From positions 248,001 to 312,000 of the forward strand of contig JADJOZ010000008.1 of NCBI GenBank assembly GCA_016713525.1: a stretch of 64,000 nt of DNA, given 5' to 3'. The DNA is from Bacteroidota bacterium (GTDB taxonomy: Bacteria; Bacteroidota; Bacteroidia; AKYH767-A; OLB10). Made by a program: the position numbers and the translations under genes. This document shows, one piece after another, positions 55,401 to 64,000 of the stretch (positions within the stretch are counted from its first letter, which is position 1; every line of letters starts with the position of its first letter). A model generated the notes under the pieces. That model did no database searches and had not been told where the DNA came from. It saw only the letters and a list, made by a program, of their open reading frames with translations.

Positions 55401-58400
55401 GTAACCACTGGTCGAAATTGCATTTGGCAAACCAGCAGTTCCATTGGTGCCGCCATCAGATGCAGACACCCAATAGTTAGTTGTTGAAGCTACACTAGGG
55501 GTATAAGGAGAACCTGTTGCAACAGAGGTGCCACCACTAGCAGCAGTATACCAGTTAAATGTACCACTTCCTGAAGCAGTAAGATTTACAGTTCCGGGAC
55601 CGCATCGGGTATCTCCATTTGCGCTGGTAACTTCTGCATTTATTGTTGTGAAAGAATAAGTTAAACAACCCACAGCATCACCGGTAACATTCTTAGGAAC
55701 GATTTTCCAATAATATGTAGTATTGGGAAGTAGTCCTGTTGGCGAATAACTAGTAGTTGAAACGTTTATTACGAATGGGGGAGTTGGATTTGTTCCAAAA
55801 TACACATCGTAACCTAAGGTGACAGTACCTCCGGTAATGGCCGCAGTCCATTCTAATGTTACCGGACCATATGAACAAACATCTGTTGCAGCGTCAGCAG
55901 GCGCATCATAAGTTGCACAATCCGGTGCAGGAGGAACCAGGAATGTAAAATCGCCCTCATCTGCTCCCATATCAGGATTAAAACCACCACCGTTTACTTG
56001 TCCGCCTAAAGGATACCCTGTTCTTGAGTCACCTTCAAAATCTGAAGTATAACCTACGATAATTTGACCACCACTTTCACTGAAAGTAGCAGTAGCTGCA
56101 TCGGGACGTAAGACACCGTTGGTAATAGTTGCCCAAGCAACATCTTCAGTTTGAGAAGCACTTTCACCCGGAGTGATTGCAGGTAATACGTTGTAAGCTG
56201 AAATTGATTGTGCCGATGTGGTACCATCATAATAAATTAAATGAGTGGCATCAGGTGTTCCTGCATAGTACAAGTTGTTATTGCTGTTGTTGTCGACATT
56301 GTCTGTTGCTGCAGTTTTCCAAAATGCTGCCACTCTGGTACCGGTTGTAATGTCAGATTTATTAACAACAATATTGTTACGCAAATCCAAAGTTGGTGTA
56401 GCACTAGAGTTGTGAATACCTGCTGAGGTATATCCTGCAACAGTACCAAGGCCATTTAAATAAATAGAATTATAATAGAGTCTGACAACTCCTCCGGTAG
56501 ATCCCCCACTCACAGAAATACCACGTGTTCCTCCTGTTGTGGTGGTTGAAGATGGTGCTTCAATATCGGACACCATGTTGTTATAGATATTGTAAACAAG
56601 ACCTGTACCCACATCAATTCCTGCAGCAGTTGTGGTGGTAACACCGCTTGAAGATATGATATGCACCCTATTATTATACACATTTGCATTAAGGCCGGTA
56701 GCAGTCAGATAAATTCCTCTGACTGAAGATGATGATCCCGTTGTTGCTAAACTTGATACACGGTTGTTATATATATTAGCAGTTGCTGCTGATGTGATGT
56801 AAATACCATAAACTGTTCCTCCACCATTAATACCACCAATGGTATTGTCTGAAATATCACAACTGTTTGATGCTGATGATTGCAAAGTTATGCCATAAAC
56901 AAGTGTGGTACCCGTACCTGTTATGTTTGCAATGCCTGTGTTTTTGATTGTCAGGTTAGATTGGTAGGAAGCAAACACTCCATAAGTGCTGCCGGTAGCT
57001 ACCCCATCTCCGATATCATAAATTCCACTTGATCCACCAACCTCTGAATTAATTTCGTTATTGTTATCAGTAAATGATGTGGTTGCGCCTGTAATGTTAT
57101 ATCCGATTTTACAGTTGCTGACAGACATATTTATAAACTCGTTATCGCTATTGGTTCCACTAGCAGCTGTTGGCGTATTAACTGATTGAACGTAAATACC
57201 AATAGCTGATCCATTGTTTATTGAAAGCGTAACAAAGCCATTTTTGAAAGAATTAAATTGAGCACCGTTTGTTGCAGATGAGTTTGTTATCCAAATACCA
57301 TACTCAACCCAGTCTGCAGCGGAAGTCCCGGTTTGTTCAAAGTCTATTCTGTCAAATTTATAATAATCAACCCCTGTTAGTTTTAATATATATTCACTTG
57401 CGGCGGCAGTTCCTATACGTTGTATTTTAGGATTTGCTCCAACCCCTGTTTTCTGGAATGTAATGGTATTCGTGGATGTTCCTGTAAAAGTACATTCAAG
57501 GTTTGTTGCTTCCGCGAATACCTGTCCAGCTACTACTTCAAAAATAACCGGCCCACTTACACCAAGGCAGCTTAAATCGGCAATTGCAGCAGCAAAAGTT
57601 AAATAATCACCACTACCTGTGTTATCAATTACATAGGTGCCATTCAGAGGTGTAGCTACTGATACCTGCACTTCTGTTGAAGCTGTACTTAAGGTACTGG
57701 AAATACAAGTCACTTCACAGCGGTACCATTTGGTAATTGACGAATTGGTTATTAAAACATCATTAATAGCACCTCCAATATTAGTGTATGGGCCACCGGC
57801 TCCTGCTGTGGATTCCTGCCATTGGTAAGAATATCCCAAACCATAAGCAACACTCAACGAAAGTGTGAAATTTTGTCCGTTACAAGGATTTGCATTGGTA
57901 GTTTGAGCATTTGCTAATGCAGGAGTACCGCAAGTTGGTAAAGCACCTTCCTGCTCCCATGCACCCAAATCTGGTGCACTACCTGTTCCAAGATATCCGG
58001 GATTACCCTGACGAATAGTTCCGGTATAATCATCTGTAATGCCGCTGATATTAGCTGCTCCTCCTTCAATAGGACTCACAACAGCATCATCATTTTTCAG
58101 GAAGTCGGGACTACTGCATGAAGTACTTTCCCAGGTAACATCTTCAGTGACTGAATTCTGATCCTGAGTTACAATGTACGCTTTGTAAGCTGAAAGATCA
58201 TCATACAAATTTGTGCCATTCGAAAAAATTAATTGTGTTGGTGATGGTGTACCACCCCAAAATAAGTTACGATCGGATGCCGCATTGTAATTTGAATTAT
58301 TGGTTGAACTTCTGCGATAAGCTGCGGTAACACCCGTACCTGACGGTGTGCTGCTATTATATATAATATTATTTCGCAGCGTTAAGTTTGCTGTAGTTGC

Positions 58401-60200
58401 TGTGGTACTTGTTGTATGAAATAATCCTGATGATCCAAAATTTCCTGTTCCTGCAGCATTTATGTAAATTGTATTATAACTGATATTAATATTCTGAGAA
58501 GTAGTCGTAGAGGTTATACTAATTCCCCTAATTACATCTGTTCCGGCAGCAGCTGGTGCAGTTAAATTTCCAATAAGGTTATTAAAATAATTTGCCGTAG
58601 CTCCAGAATTACTTGCAATAAGAATACCTGTAACAAGTCCTGCAGTTGTTGAAGAAGACGACGTTGACAAATTACAAATTTTATTTTTATAAACATTATT
58701 GACTGTTGCGTTTGTTGTCGTTGCATTTCCGATTCCCAAAATAGATCCGCTTCCGGTTAAGTCGGTAATAGTGTTTCCATAAATATTTCTGGTAGCATGA
58801 TAACCTACATTGATACCTGTTATAGTTCCGGTACCACCAGTAATTGATGATATGGTATTATTAAAAATGTCACAATTCTGACCTACTCCTGTGGTAGAGT
58901 TTATGCCGGTAAATACTGAAGTGCCGGTAACCGAAATATTGCTGAAATTATTGCCGCTGATTGTTTCTGTACCTGAAGTTGGAGACCCATTGTTATAATA
59001 ACCATAAAAAGTTCCGCTGGCACCTGTTTTCGTAATAGTACCTGAAGTTGTATTGCCTGACGCGGAAACCGATGAACTTGAGTTATTGTTATAAATTAAG
59101 TAGGAAGTTGAAGTTGCTCCAATAGTTCCACTTAAAGTATTGTTGTTAAAATTTATCGATGTACCTGAATTAGCATTGTAAATCCATTGCACTGCGCTGG
59201 TGCTACTTGTATTGGCGGAAATAATGTTATTGTTTGCCGTGATTGCTCCAATTACACCTGTTGAGAAAAAAACACCATAAAAACCAGAGGCATGTGCAGA
59301 ACCACCTCCACCAGCGTTGTTTATAATGTTATAGTCTGCACTTGCATTATTGGTATAAATAAAATAAATACCATAAGTTGTAGTTCCAGAACCTCCACCA
59401 AAATTTTGAATCGTATTCCCATTACCAGCACCACTTGCACCAATCACTAAATTCTGATCACATAAAGTAGCAGAATTATATCCTCTGCAATAAATGCCAA
59501 TATGGACATTGCTGATTGTAACACCGGTAATAGTAACATTTTCAGTCCGGCCACTGTTGGCGGATACGGTTACTCCTGTTGCTGAACTTACTGATGTAGT
59601 TCCATTTCCAATATGAATACCCATCACATAAGCACTGGTACCTTTGGTCATAGTAATGGCACAATTCTTAATTGAGAATGTCTGACAGGCATTTGTTGCT
59701 GTTTTAGAAGTGAAATAACCATTTTCAATACCCTGGTTTGATGCCGTAACATCAAGTCCGTCGAAGTGAAGGTTATCTGTTCCGTCGATTCGAATAATAG
59801 CATCACCTAAACCTCCAACCGTGGAAGTTGTATTTGAGCCTGCATCCGTTCTGTTCAAAACGGGATTTGCTCCAACGCCACTTTTTTGAAAGGTGATAGC
59901 ATTTGCAAGATCACCCGCTAATGTGATGTTGTACTGCGCAGCTGTGTTTTCAGAAGTACCCGCTGCAAGTTCAAATACCACGGGTCCACTTAATGAGGTC
60001 ACTAAATTTAAATCAGTTATAGCATCAGCAAGTGACGAATAACTACCTGCAAGTGCAGGTGTTGCATTGGTGTTTCCGGTAACTGTCACGGAAATCTGAC
60101 CATAGGATTGACTCGATATGAATCCTGCAAGCAGAAAACATATCAGCCAATTCATTTTCTTTCTGAAGAAAGAATGTTTTGTTTTGGATAATTTGTTCAT
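52461..60200 (-). CDS. Giant T9SS-secreted beta-helix protein
   Basis: 2579 residues, the largest gene in the window. The basic n-region (KLSKTKHSFFRKKM) and hydrophobic core (NWLICFLLAGFISS) form a long signal peptide cut after SYGQ; a start at Met16 would also work. Two stretches, about 35-700 and 830-1430, are rich in short N/S/G-T-I-Y-N units (NNTISSITGGTGTITGIN style), reading as right-handed parallel beta-helices. A fibronectin III-like domain (LLPNTTYYWKIVPKN) is near 1470, then an Ig-like unit (FNWYTAASGGTSVATG). Three near-identical 73-residue repeats start at about 1740, and five PKD-like units follow (TSYNWTAPAGA, CGxSxSRC). The type A sorting domain has AYPNPVST and YAKGVYLLTV. 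The beta-helices suggest polysaccharide binding or cleavage; no catalytic set was found. Confidence 0.9.
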   Translation of the reverse strand: MNKLSKTKHSFFRKKMNWLICFLLAGFISSQSYGQISVTVTGNTNATPALAGSYSSLADAITDLNLVTSLSGPVVFELAAGTSENTAAQYNITLAGDLANAITFQKSGVGANPVLNRTDAGSNTTSTVGGLGDAIIRIDGTDNLHFDGLDVTASNQGIENGYFTSKTATNACQTFSIKNCAITMTKGTSAYVMGIHIGNGTTSVSSATGVTVSANSGRTENVTITGVTISNVHIGIYCRGYNSATLCDQNLVIGASGAGNGNTIQNFGGGSGTTTYGIYFIYTNNASADYNIINNAGGGGSAHASGFYGVFFSTGVIGAITANNNIISANTSSTSAVQWIYNANSGTSINFNNNTLSGTIGATSTSYLIYNNNSSSSVSASGNTTSGTITKTGASGTFYGYYNNGSPTSGTETISGNNFSNISVTGTSVFTGINSTTGVGQNCDIFNNTISSITGGTGTITGINVGYHATRNIYGNTITDLTGSGSILGIGNATTTNATVNNVYKNKICNLSTSSSSTTAGLVTGILIASNSGATANYFNNLIGNLTAPAAAGTDVIRGISITSTTTSQNINISYNTIYINAAGTGNFGSSGLFHTTSTTATTANLTLRNNIIYNSSTPSGTGVTAAYRRSSTNNSNYNAASDRNLFWGGTPSPTQLIFSNGTNLYDDLSAYKAYIVTQDQNSVTEDVTWESTSCSSPDFLKNDDAVVSPIEGGAANISGITDDYTGTIRQGNPGYLGTGSAPDLGAWEQEGALPTCGTPALANAQTTNANPCNGQNFTLSLSVAYGLGYSYQWQESTAGAGGPYTNIGGAINDVLITNSSITKWYRCEVTCISSTLSTASTEVQVSVATPLNGTYVIDNTGSGDYLTFAAAIADLSCLGVSGPVIFEVVAGQVFAEATNLECTFTGTSTNTITFQKTGVGANPKIQRIGTAAASEYILKLTGVDYYKFDRIDFEQTGTSAADWVEYGIWITNSSATNGAQFNSFKNGFVTLSINNGSAIGIYVQSVNTPTAASGTNSDNEFINMSVSNCKIGYNITGATTSFTDNNNEINSEVGGSSGIYDIGDGVATGSTYGVFASYQSNLTIKNTGIANITGTGTTLVYGITLQSSASNSCDISDNTIGGINGGGTVYGIYITSAATANIYNNRVSSLATTGSSSSVRGIYLTATGLNANVYNNRVHIISSSGVTTTTAAGIDVGTGLVYNIYNNMVSDIEAPSSTTTTGGTRGISVSGGSTGGVVRLYYNSIYLNGLGTVAGYTSAGIHNSSATPTLDLRNNIVVNKSDITTGTRVAAFWKTAATDNVDNNSNNNLYYAGTPDATHLIYYDGTTSAQSISAYNVLPAITPGESASQTEDVAWATITNGVLRPDAATATFSESGGQIIVGYTSDFEGDSRTGYPLGGQVNGGGFNPDMGADEGDFTFLVPPAPDCATYDAPADAATDVCSYGPVTLEWTAAITGGTVTLGYDVYFGTNPTPPFVINVSTTSYSPTGLLPNTTYYWKIVPKNVTGDAVGCLTYSFTTINAEVTSANGDTRCGPGTVNLTASGSGTFNWYTAASGGTSVATGSPYTPSVASTTNYWVSASDGGTNGTAGLPNAISTSGYTLEAGLFFDVLAPTLTIQGVYVYPTGTGAGTVDIAVKNSGGTNILTTTVNLTGSGAPHVKTFVPLNWQVPSGSGYALVMLSRTGLVSGLIRESSIGGYPYTAPGLVSITNGRCCPSASSTSYYYFYDWQVSSGCESPRTMVTATVIDNPVADAPSNVAACDSYTLPALTVGNYFSGTGGTGTAYSAGNNITSSMTMYVYAETGTTPNCTDENSFTITINTTPVADDPADVSACDSYTLPALTVGNYFSGTGGTGTAYSAGNNITSSMTMYIYAETGTTPNCTDENSFTITINTTPVADDPADVSACDSYTLPALTVGNYFSGTGGTGTAYSAGNNITSSMTMYVYAETGTTPNCTDENSFTITINSSPTATISGDASICSGNSTNLTLNFTGTAPWTYSINGGAPASTSNNPETVSVSPVSNTVYTITSLSDANCTGSGSGSATVNVSLVAPDFVTSFQAGQTSGCVGNTVTVTLNPVNNAVEYTWSAPAGTLINGQVGPLVTASNSVTVTLGAIPPNSSSWSICVVASNPCGTSESRCAKIRGILSAPSVIAGPSTACASTSVNYSVNAVGGASSYIWTGTGGITFTGSGTTITANFPGGFTSGSICVAGQLACGYTGPTRCMNVTTSVPVLGAMTGPFAVCPGQTNLVYTIAPVSGAATYNWTIPNNVTVNSGLGTNSVNVSIGPNFNIGNICVTVTSICGVVSPARCNSISSVKPYTPGNITGAANGICNTTITYSVPAAAGVTSYNWTAPAGATFATANGTNTIDVTYPANFTTGQLCVVAVNGCGSSPSRCINVKGVPASAGSISDPGAVCANEQGVQFTIASIFGAVNYNWTVPSGVSIVAGQGTTTLTVDWGANSGVVGVTASNGCGNSGTKTRAVIVSCRISSSILPSAEVIAYPNPVSTELTVEMNTLSAGNYALMMTDLTGRVMLQQAIAATEGRNELKLDVSNYAKGVYLLTVQSEAGFTKQIRVTVQ
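54300..54975 (-). repeat. Three 219-bp near-identical tandem repeats inside a CDS
   Basis: The marker GAAAGAATTCTCATCAGTAC starts at 54321, 54540 and 54759, an exact 219-base period (73 codons). Each unit codes the segment VSACDSYTLPALTVGNYF followed by SSMTMYVYAETGTTP. Copies differ at only a few bases, so they duplicated recently or are being homogenised. Confidence 0.92.
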
Positions 60201-60613
60201 TTTATTTATTAGATAGGGTTAGTTTTATATAAATTTAAGCAACTCTTTGTATTCTGGAGGAATCATTCTCACAAACCGAAAACAGTGTAAATGAAACACT
60301 TTTATTCAACTACAATGTTATTGAATCCCTTGATTCTGCACAAGTGATCAGATATTAATAATTGAAAATGTTGAAAATTTTAACCATTGATTATCAATTA
60401 CATACAGAAGATTTGTTATTTAAGTAAACCTTTTAGCGTCTTCTACTCAAAAAAGCTTAAAACAAGGTGAAACTTCTTACCAAATTCTTATTCAAGGGTA
60501 AAATATTTCCGGAAATTAATGGTTCTTTAATTATATAATTCTGGAACTGTAAAAAAGGATGCCAGCCGTAAACATAAATCGAATACAACCTTTTATTAAA
60601 ATAATACCAATTC
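60201..60613. other. AT-rich intergenic region
   Basis: About 410 bases between two minus-strand T9SS genes. No convincing terminator hairpin follows the upstream gene and no gene is seen on either strand. It should contain the promoter of the beta-helix gene. Confidence 0.4.
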
Positions 60614-63600
60614 TCAAATTTTTATTACCCGGTAAAATTTCTCGAAACCGGTGGCAGAAACATTAACAAAATAAACACCTTTTGCAAAATGAGAGGTTGA
60701 AATAATCCAGTCGTTGTCGGCTACCTCATAATCATAACTAATTGCCTTTCCCAGCTCATCATAAATTTCAACTTTCAGAATAACCGATTGATCGCCAAAA
60801 TTAATAACCAGATGATCTGTAATAGGATTTGGGTAGATTTCAGTTGCTGTTGTAATCATAATTGAATCGCGTGCATTACAGCCATTTTGATCTGTCACAA
60901 CAACTATATATAATCCAGGTGTTGTTATACCAATTGAAGCACTTGTTGCACCGGTATTCCATAAGTAATTAGTAAATCCTGCTGCGGCTGAAATTGTGAA
61001 ATTACAGGGACTACAATTAATGTCATTCCCAAGTTCAACAACGGGTTTCGGATTTATAACTGCATTAACAGTATCCGTAATAGCGCAACCTGTATTTACA
61101 TCTTCAATTGAAACAACATACTGACCACTTTCTTCAATAAATAATTCCGAATTAGTTAAACCGTTTTGCCAGGTGTATAAATAATTTATACCTATAAATG
61201 CATTCAGATTAATTGGAAAACAACTTGAAGTATCATTTGTAAGAACAGAAACCGGTAACTGATTTATGATTACATTAATTGTATCTCTACTCACACAAGA
61301 ACCTATGTTACTTGTTGCAGTAATAATGTAGTTACCTGATTGGTAAACTACAATTTCAGATGATGATGCTCCGGTTGACCAAACATAAGTATTTGACATA
61401 TCGGATGTGCCAATAGTAACTTCACTTCCACAATAAACAATATCCTGACCAAGATCAATTACCGGAAAAGCATGATTGGTTGTTTGTATAGTATCGTAAT
61501 TCTGACAACCGGTGATTGAATCTATAATCAAAAGAGTATAAATCCCCGATAAGGAAGTAATAATAGATTGCATGGTACTACCATTGCTCCAATTATATAA
61601 ATAATTAACTCCAGCCGATCCTGATAAAATTATTTCACCGCATGCAGCAGTATCAGGCCCTAAATTATTTACAGGTATTTCATTTATGATAACATCTATT
61701 GTATCTGCATTAAAACATCCTGTTAAAATATTGGTGGCATTCAAGATATAACTTCCCGAAGTATTTGTAGTAACATAAGCATTTGTATCTCCGGTTGACC
61801 AGAGATAATTATTTGTTAAATCCGTAATACCCAAAGTCACTGATCCACCGCATTGAACAATATCGTTTCCCAGATTTACAACAGGAACAGGATTCACAAC
61901 AACCGTTATTGTATCAGAAATAAAACAACCGAAAGTACTTTCCTGCAGGAAGAGCCAATAACTTCCGGATTGCAATACAGTAATTGCTGAATCCGTTGCT
62001 CCATTACTCCAGGAATGCAAATAATTTGAATTGTATGGAGCATCAATTGTAAGTTTTGCACAAACAATGGTATCAGAACCTAAATCTAAAAATGGAATCG
62101 CATTGATGGTAATCTGAATTGTATCTGCATACTCACATCCGGAAACCGGATCAACAGCATTTAATATGTACTGTCCGGAATTGTCAACAGAAATATAATT
62201 TGTAGTATCACCTGTCGACCACAAATACTGGTAAGTGCCGGCGATATTCCCTATGAGGATACTTCCTCCACATTGAGTGGAATCGCTTCCAAGCGAAACA
62301 ACCGGTAATGGATTTACAACAACCGAAATGGTATCTGAATTATAACATCCGGTTATACTATCCTGAATAAAAAGCGAGTAGGTTCCTGAATTAATTGCAG
62401 TGTAAGCTGGTAATGTTGTTCCATCCTGCCAGGTATAATTAAAAGCAGATCCGGTTTCTCCATCTAAAATAATATGTCCGCAAACTGTAGTATCATTCCC
62501 CAGATATGCATTGGGAATAGAATTAATTGTAACTACTATTTCATCTTTTACAGAACAATTTCCTGCTATGCTGGTTGCCGTAATGGTGTAATTTCCTGTT
62601 TGATTTACTGTAACAAATTGCGTTGTACTTCCTGTTGACCAAACGTAAGTATAATTAGTATCTGTTGTTCCAATACTGATAGTACCTCCGCATTGTGTTG
62701 TATCAGAGCCGAGAGAAATATGCTCATTATTATTGGTACTAAAACGTATAAGCTCGGTCATTTGCTCATACTTACCATCAGAAACAACAGCATACCACTC
62801 ATATGCTGAAGCCATTTGCAAACCTGACCAGAGATATGAAGCATCGGCACCGGGAGCAACAACAATACTATCCAATAGTTGATATTCAGGGGTCATGTTA
62901 TAATCTAAATTGTACTTGCTATCCCCATCGGTTTCAAACATATCAAGCAAAGGTGAGTATGTTTCAACTGCAATTTTATTTATCGCGGGTTTGAATTCCA
63001 AAACTTTAATCCATCCGCTTCCTCCGGTTGGCCTTGATTGATAATCAGACAAAATAGTATGAATAATATTTCCATTTATGGTGTCTGTTCTTTTTCCTTC
63101 ACCGGGCATATGACCACAAAGCATTAAAAATAAATTTGGATTATTGTTAAGATGATCGAATGTAGCTTGTCCCTGGGGACCAAAAGTATTGTCAGGATTT
63201 AAAAAATGGTGACTGGTTACAATTGCTCTTCTGGAAGGGTAGGCTTTTAAAATGCTGTCGGCCCAATTTAAAACTAATGGATTTGCCACCTGATCGTATT
63301 CCAGATTAATTTCAATAAAATCATATCCGCTAGCTGAAAAAAGAGTAAAATGATTATCATAATTTAAACCATAATAACCTCCATAATAGCTTCGGCTACC
63401 AAATCTGGCATAACCAAAGAACTGGTTAAAAAATGTTGTGTTACCATTAGGGTTTCCCATTCCGGTCTGATCATGATTTCCAACACAAATAGAATATGGG
63501 ATTCCCTCAGGCAGACCGGTTGTAATTGGATTCTCAAGATAACTGAAAGCAGTGTCAGCTCTTCGCCATTCAATATCATTCCCTCCATTCTGTCCGTTTT

Positions 63601-64000
63601 CAGTACAATCGCCTAACTGTGTAGCAAAACAAATATTTTTTAGCGCCGTATTTGCCGCTATCCAGTTTGTTTGAACTTTCAACCCTTCAATTGTTCCGCC
63701 TTTAATTTCAGCAGTATAATGTTGCGTATCCGGTATTGGAACAATGGTAAAATTTGGAGGTGAATTAAAAGCAGGCCTTCCATAATATCTGACCACAAGC
63801 GTATCATTTCCTGAATCATTACTAAGTACATTTAAAATAACATTATTAACAGGAACACAGGTATCGCCATTAAGTGGAGTAATTACAGTTGGAAAATCGG
63901 GAACAACATTTATATCCATGTTAAGTGGTGCACCGGGCTCCCAGGAATAGCCAGTTCCATATAACAGTCCATTAACATTATTTCCGGATGAGTCTGCTAC
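60614..64000 (-). CDS. T9SS-secreted calcineurin-like phosphoesterase (partial, 5' end outside window)
   Basis: The frame stays open from the Met at 63919 to the window edge (27 more codons, including DSSGNNVNGLLYGTGYSWEP, a LamG-like phrase), so the true start lies outside. The phosphoesterase motifs appear in order: PDTQHY (the Asp of the first metal motif), TQLGDC, CVGNHDQTG, TSHHF and CGHMPGEGKR. Together these look like a complete dinuclear metal site. After a short linker come nine Ig-like repeats of about 75 residues that alternate between two subtypes (YVWSTGSTT with CGGTISIG; YNWxNG with CGxIxL). The end is a type A sorting domain with IYPNPITD and FAKGVYFVNV. It is expected to hydrolyse phosphomonoesters or diesters outside the cell, perhaps for phosphate scavenging; the substrate is unknown. 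Confidence 0.9.
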   Translation of the reverse strand, partial: VADSSGNNVNGLLYGTGYSWEPGAPLNMDINVVPDFPTVITPLNGDTCVPVNNVILNVLSNDSGNDTLVVRYYGRPAFNSPPNFTIVPIPDTQHYTAEIKGGTIEGLKVQTNWIAANTALKNICFATQLGDCTENGQNGGNDIEWRRADTAFSYLENPITTGLPEGIPYSICVGNHDQTGMGNPNGNTTFFNQFFGYARFGSRSYYGGYYGLNYDNHFTLFSASGYDFIEINLEYDQVANPLVLNWADSILKAYPSRRAIVTSHHFLNPDNTFGPQGQATFDHLNNNPNLFLMLCGHMPGEGKRTDTINGNIIHTILSDYQSRPTGGSGWIKVLEFKPAINKIAVETYSPLLDMFETDGDSKYNLDYNMTPEYQLLDSIVVAPGADASYLWSGLQMASAYEWYAVVSDGKYEQMTELIRFSTNNNEHISLGSDTTQCGGTISIGTTDTNYTYVWSTGSTTQFVTVNQTGNYTITATSIAGNCSVKDEIVVTINSIPNAYLGNDTTVCGHIILDGETGSAFNYTWQDGTTLPAYTAINSGTYSLFIQDSITGCYNSDTISVVVNPLPVVSLGSDSTQCGGSILIGNIAGTYQYLWSTGDTTNYISVDNSGQYILNAVDPVSGCEYADTIQITINAIPFLDLGSDTIVCAKLTIDAPYNSNYLHSWSNGATDSAITVLQSGSYWLFLQESTFGCFISDTITVVVNPVPVVNLGNDIVQCGGSVTLGITDLTNNYLWSTGDTNAYVTTNTSGSYILNATNILTGCFNADTIDVIINEIPVNNLGPDTAACGEIILSGSAGVNYLYNWSNGSTMQSIITSLSGIYTLLIIDSITGCQNYDTIQTTNHAFPVIDLGQDIVYCGSEVTIGTSDMSNTYVWSTGASSSEIVVYQSGNYIITATSNIGSCVSRDTINVIINQLPVSVLTNDTSSCFPINLNAFIGINYLYTWQNGLTNSELFIEESGQYVVSIEDVNTGCAITDTVNAVINPKPVVELGNDINCSPCNFTISAAAGFTNYLWNTGATSASIGITTPGLYIVVVTDQNGCNARDSIMITTATEIYPNPITDHLVINFGDQSVILKVEIYDELGKAISYDYEVADNDWIISTSHFAKGVYFVNVSATGFEKFYRVIKI

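Noticed and set aside
1..64000. tRNA, rRNA or insertion sequences
   Set aside because: No cloverleaf with a conserved TTCGA arm, no rRNA-like stretch and no transposase-like ORF was seen on either strand.

Overview
The window is chromosomal DNA of a Bacteroidota bacterium, probably from the Chitinophagales/Sphingobacteriales side, although the sequence alone does not fix the family. It is AT-rich, has weak or no Shine-Dalgarno sites, and is dominated by very long secreted proteins that end in type IX secretion system (T9SS) sorting domains. Ten such genes (nine with type A tails carrying a PNP motif, one with a type B tail) take up about 42 kb, or two thirds of the window. They are built from SprB repeats, PKD-like/Ig-like domains, pre-peptidase C-terminal domains, beta-helices and beta-propellers. 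Three carry a recognisable enzymatic or ligand-like domain: a zinc metalloprotease, a calcineurin-like phosphoesterase and a sialidase-type propeller. The T9SS machinery itself is not in the window.

Layout. 1-9.9 kb: a Pro/Arg-rich secreted protein, a cytochrome-P460-like lipoprotein, a 2.2 kaa SprB-repeat protein and a small His-rich protein. 10.3-15.5 kb: metalloprotease, acyltransferase, and a sensor/regulator gene pair collapsed by deletion. 15.7-25 kb: two T9SS proteins. 25-27.3 kb: an Ada-type DNA repair gene with a damaged 5' end and a YdjM-like membrane protein. 27.4-34.4 kb: two T9SS proteins. 34.5-37 kb: an AraC regulator divergent from a YdeI-like protein, a SnoaL-like protein and a TMEM175-like channel. 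37-45.5 kb: a type B T9SS protein, a class V aminotransferase, a sialidase-like T9SS protein, and a lipoprotein with a one-base frameshift in its signal sequence. 45.6-47.7 kb: a heavily decayed pseudogene. 52.5-64 kb: a 2.6 kaa beta-helix protein and a phosphoesterase running off the right edge.

The most interesting region is 47.95-52.4 kb. Four consecutive small ORFs, too short for routine gene calling, encode 55, 55, 55 and 57-residue peptides. They share an N-terminal leader (M-x-x-E-x-L-x-x-F-x-T-x-x-x-S-x-N), a variable middle, and an invariant C-terminal tail GGWDxN that always ends in asparagine. Four bases after the last peptide comes a 343-aa E1/ThiF-like adenylating enzyme with an N-terminal winged-helix, PqqD-like segment. 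Short precursors ending in Asn next to a ThiF-like enzyme is the logic of microcin C biosynthesis (MccA/MccB), so this is probably a RiPP (ribosomally synthesised, modified peptide) locus that I do not recognise as a named family. It is followed in the same direction by a TPR sensor histidine kinase, split by an in-frame stop, and a LuxR-type response regulator. It is preceded by a perfect 10-bp inverted repeat that could be an operator. No exporter or immunity gene is visible nearby.

A second theme is gene decay: a fused two-component remnant, a truncated ada, a frameshifted lipoprotein, a split kinase and a multi-frameshift pseudogene all lie among intact giant genes. A third is recent internal duplication: 216-bp and 219-bp tandem repeats inside two of the T9SS genes.
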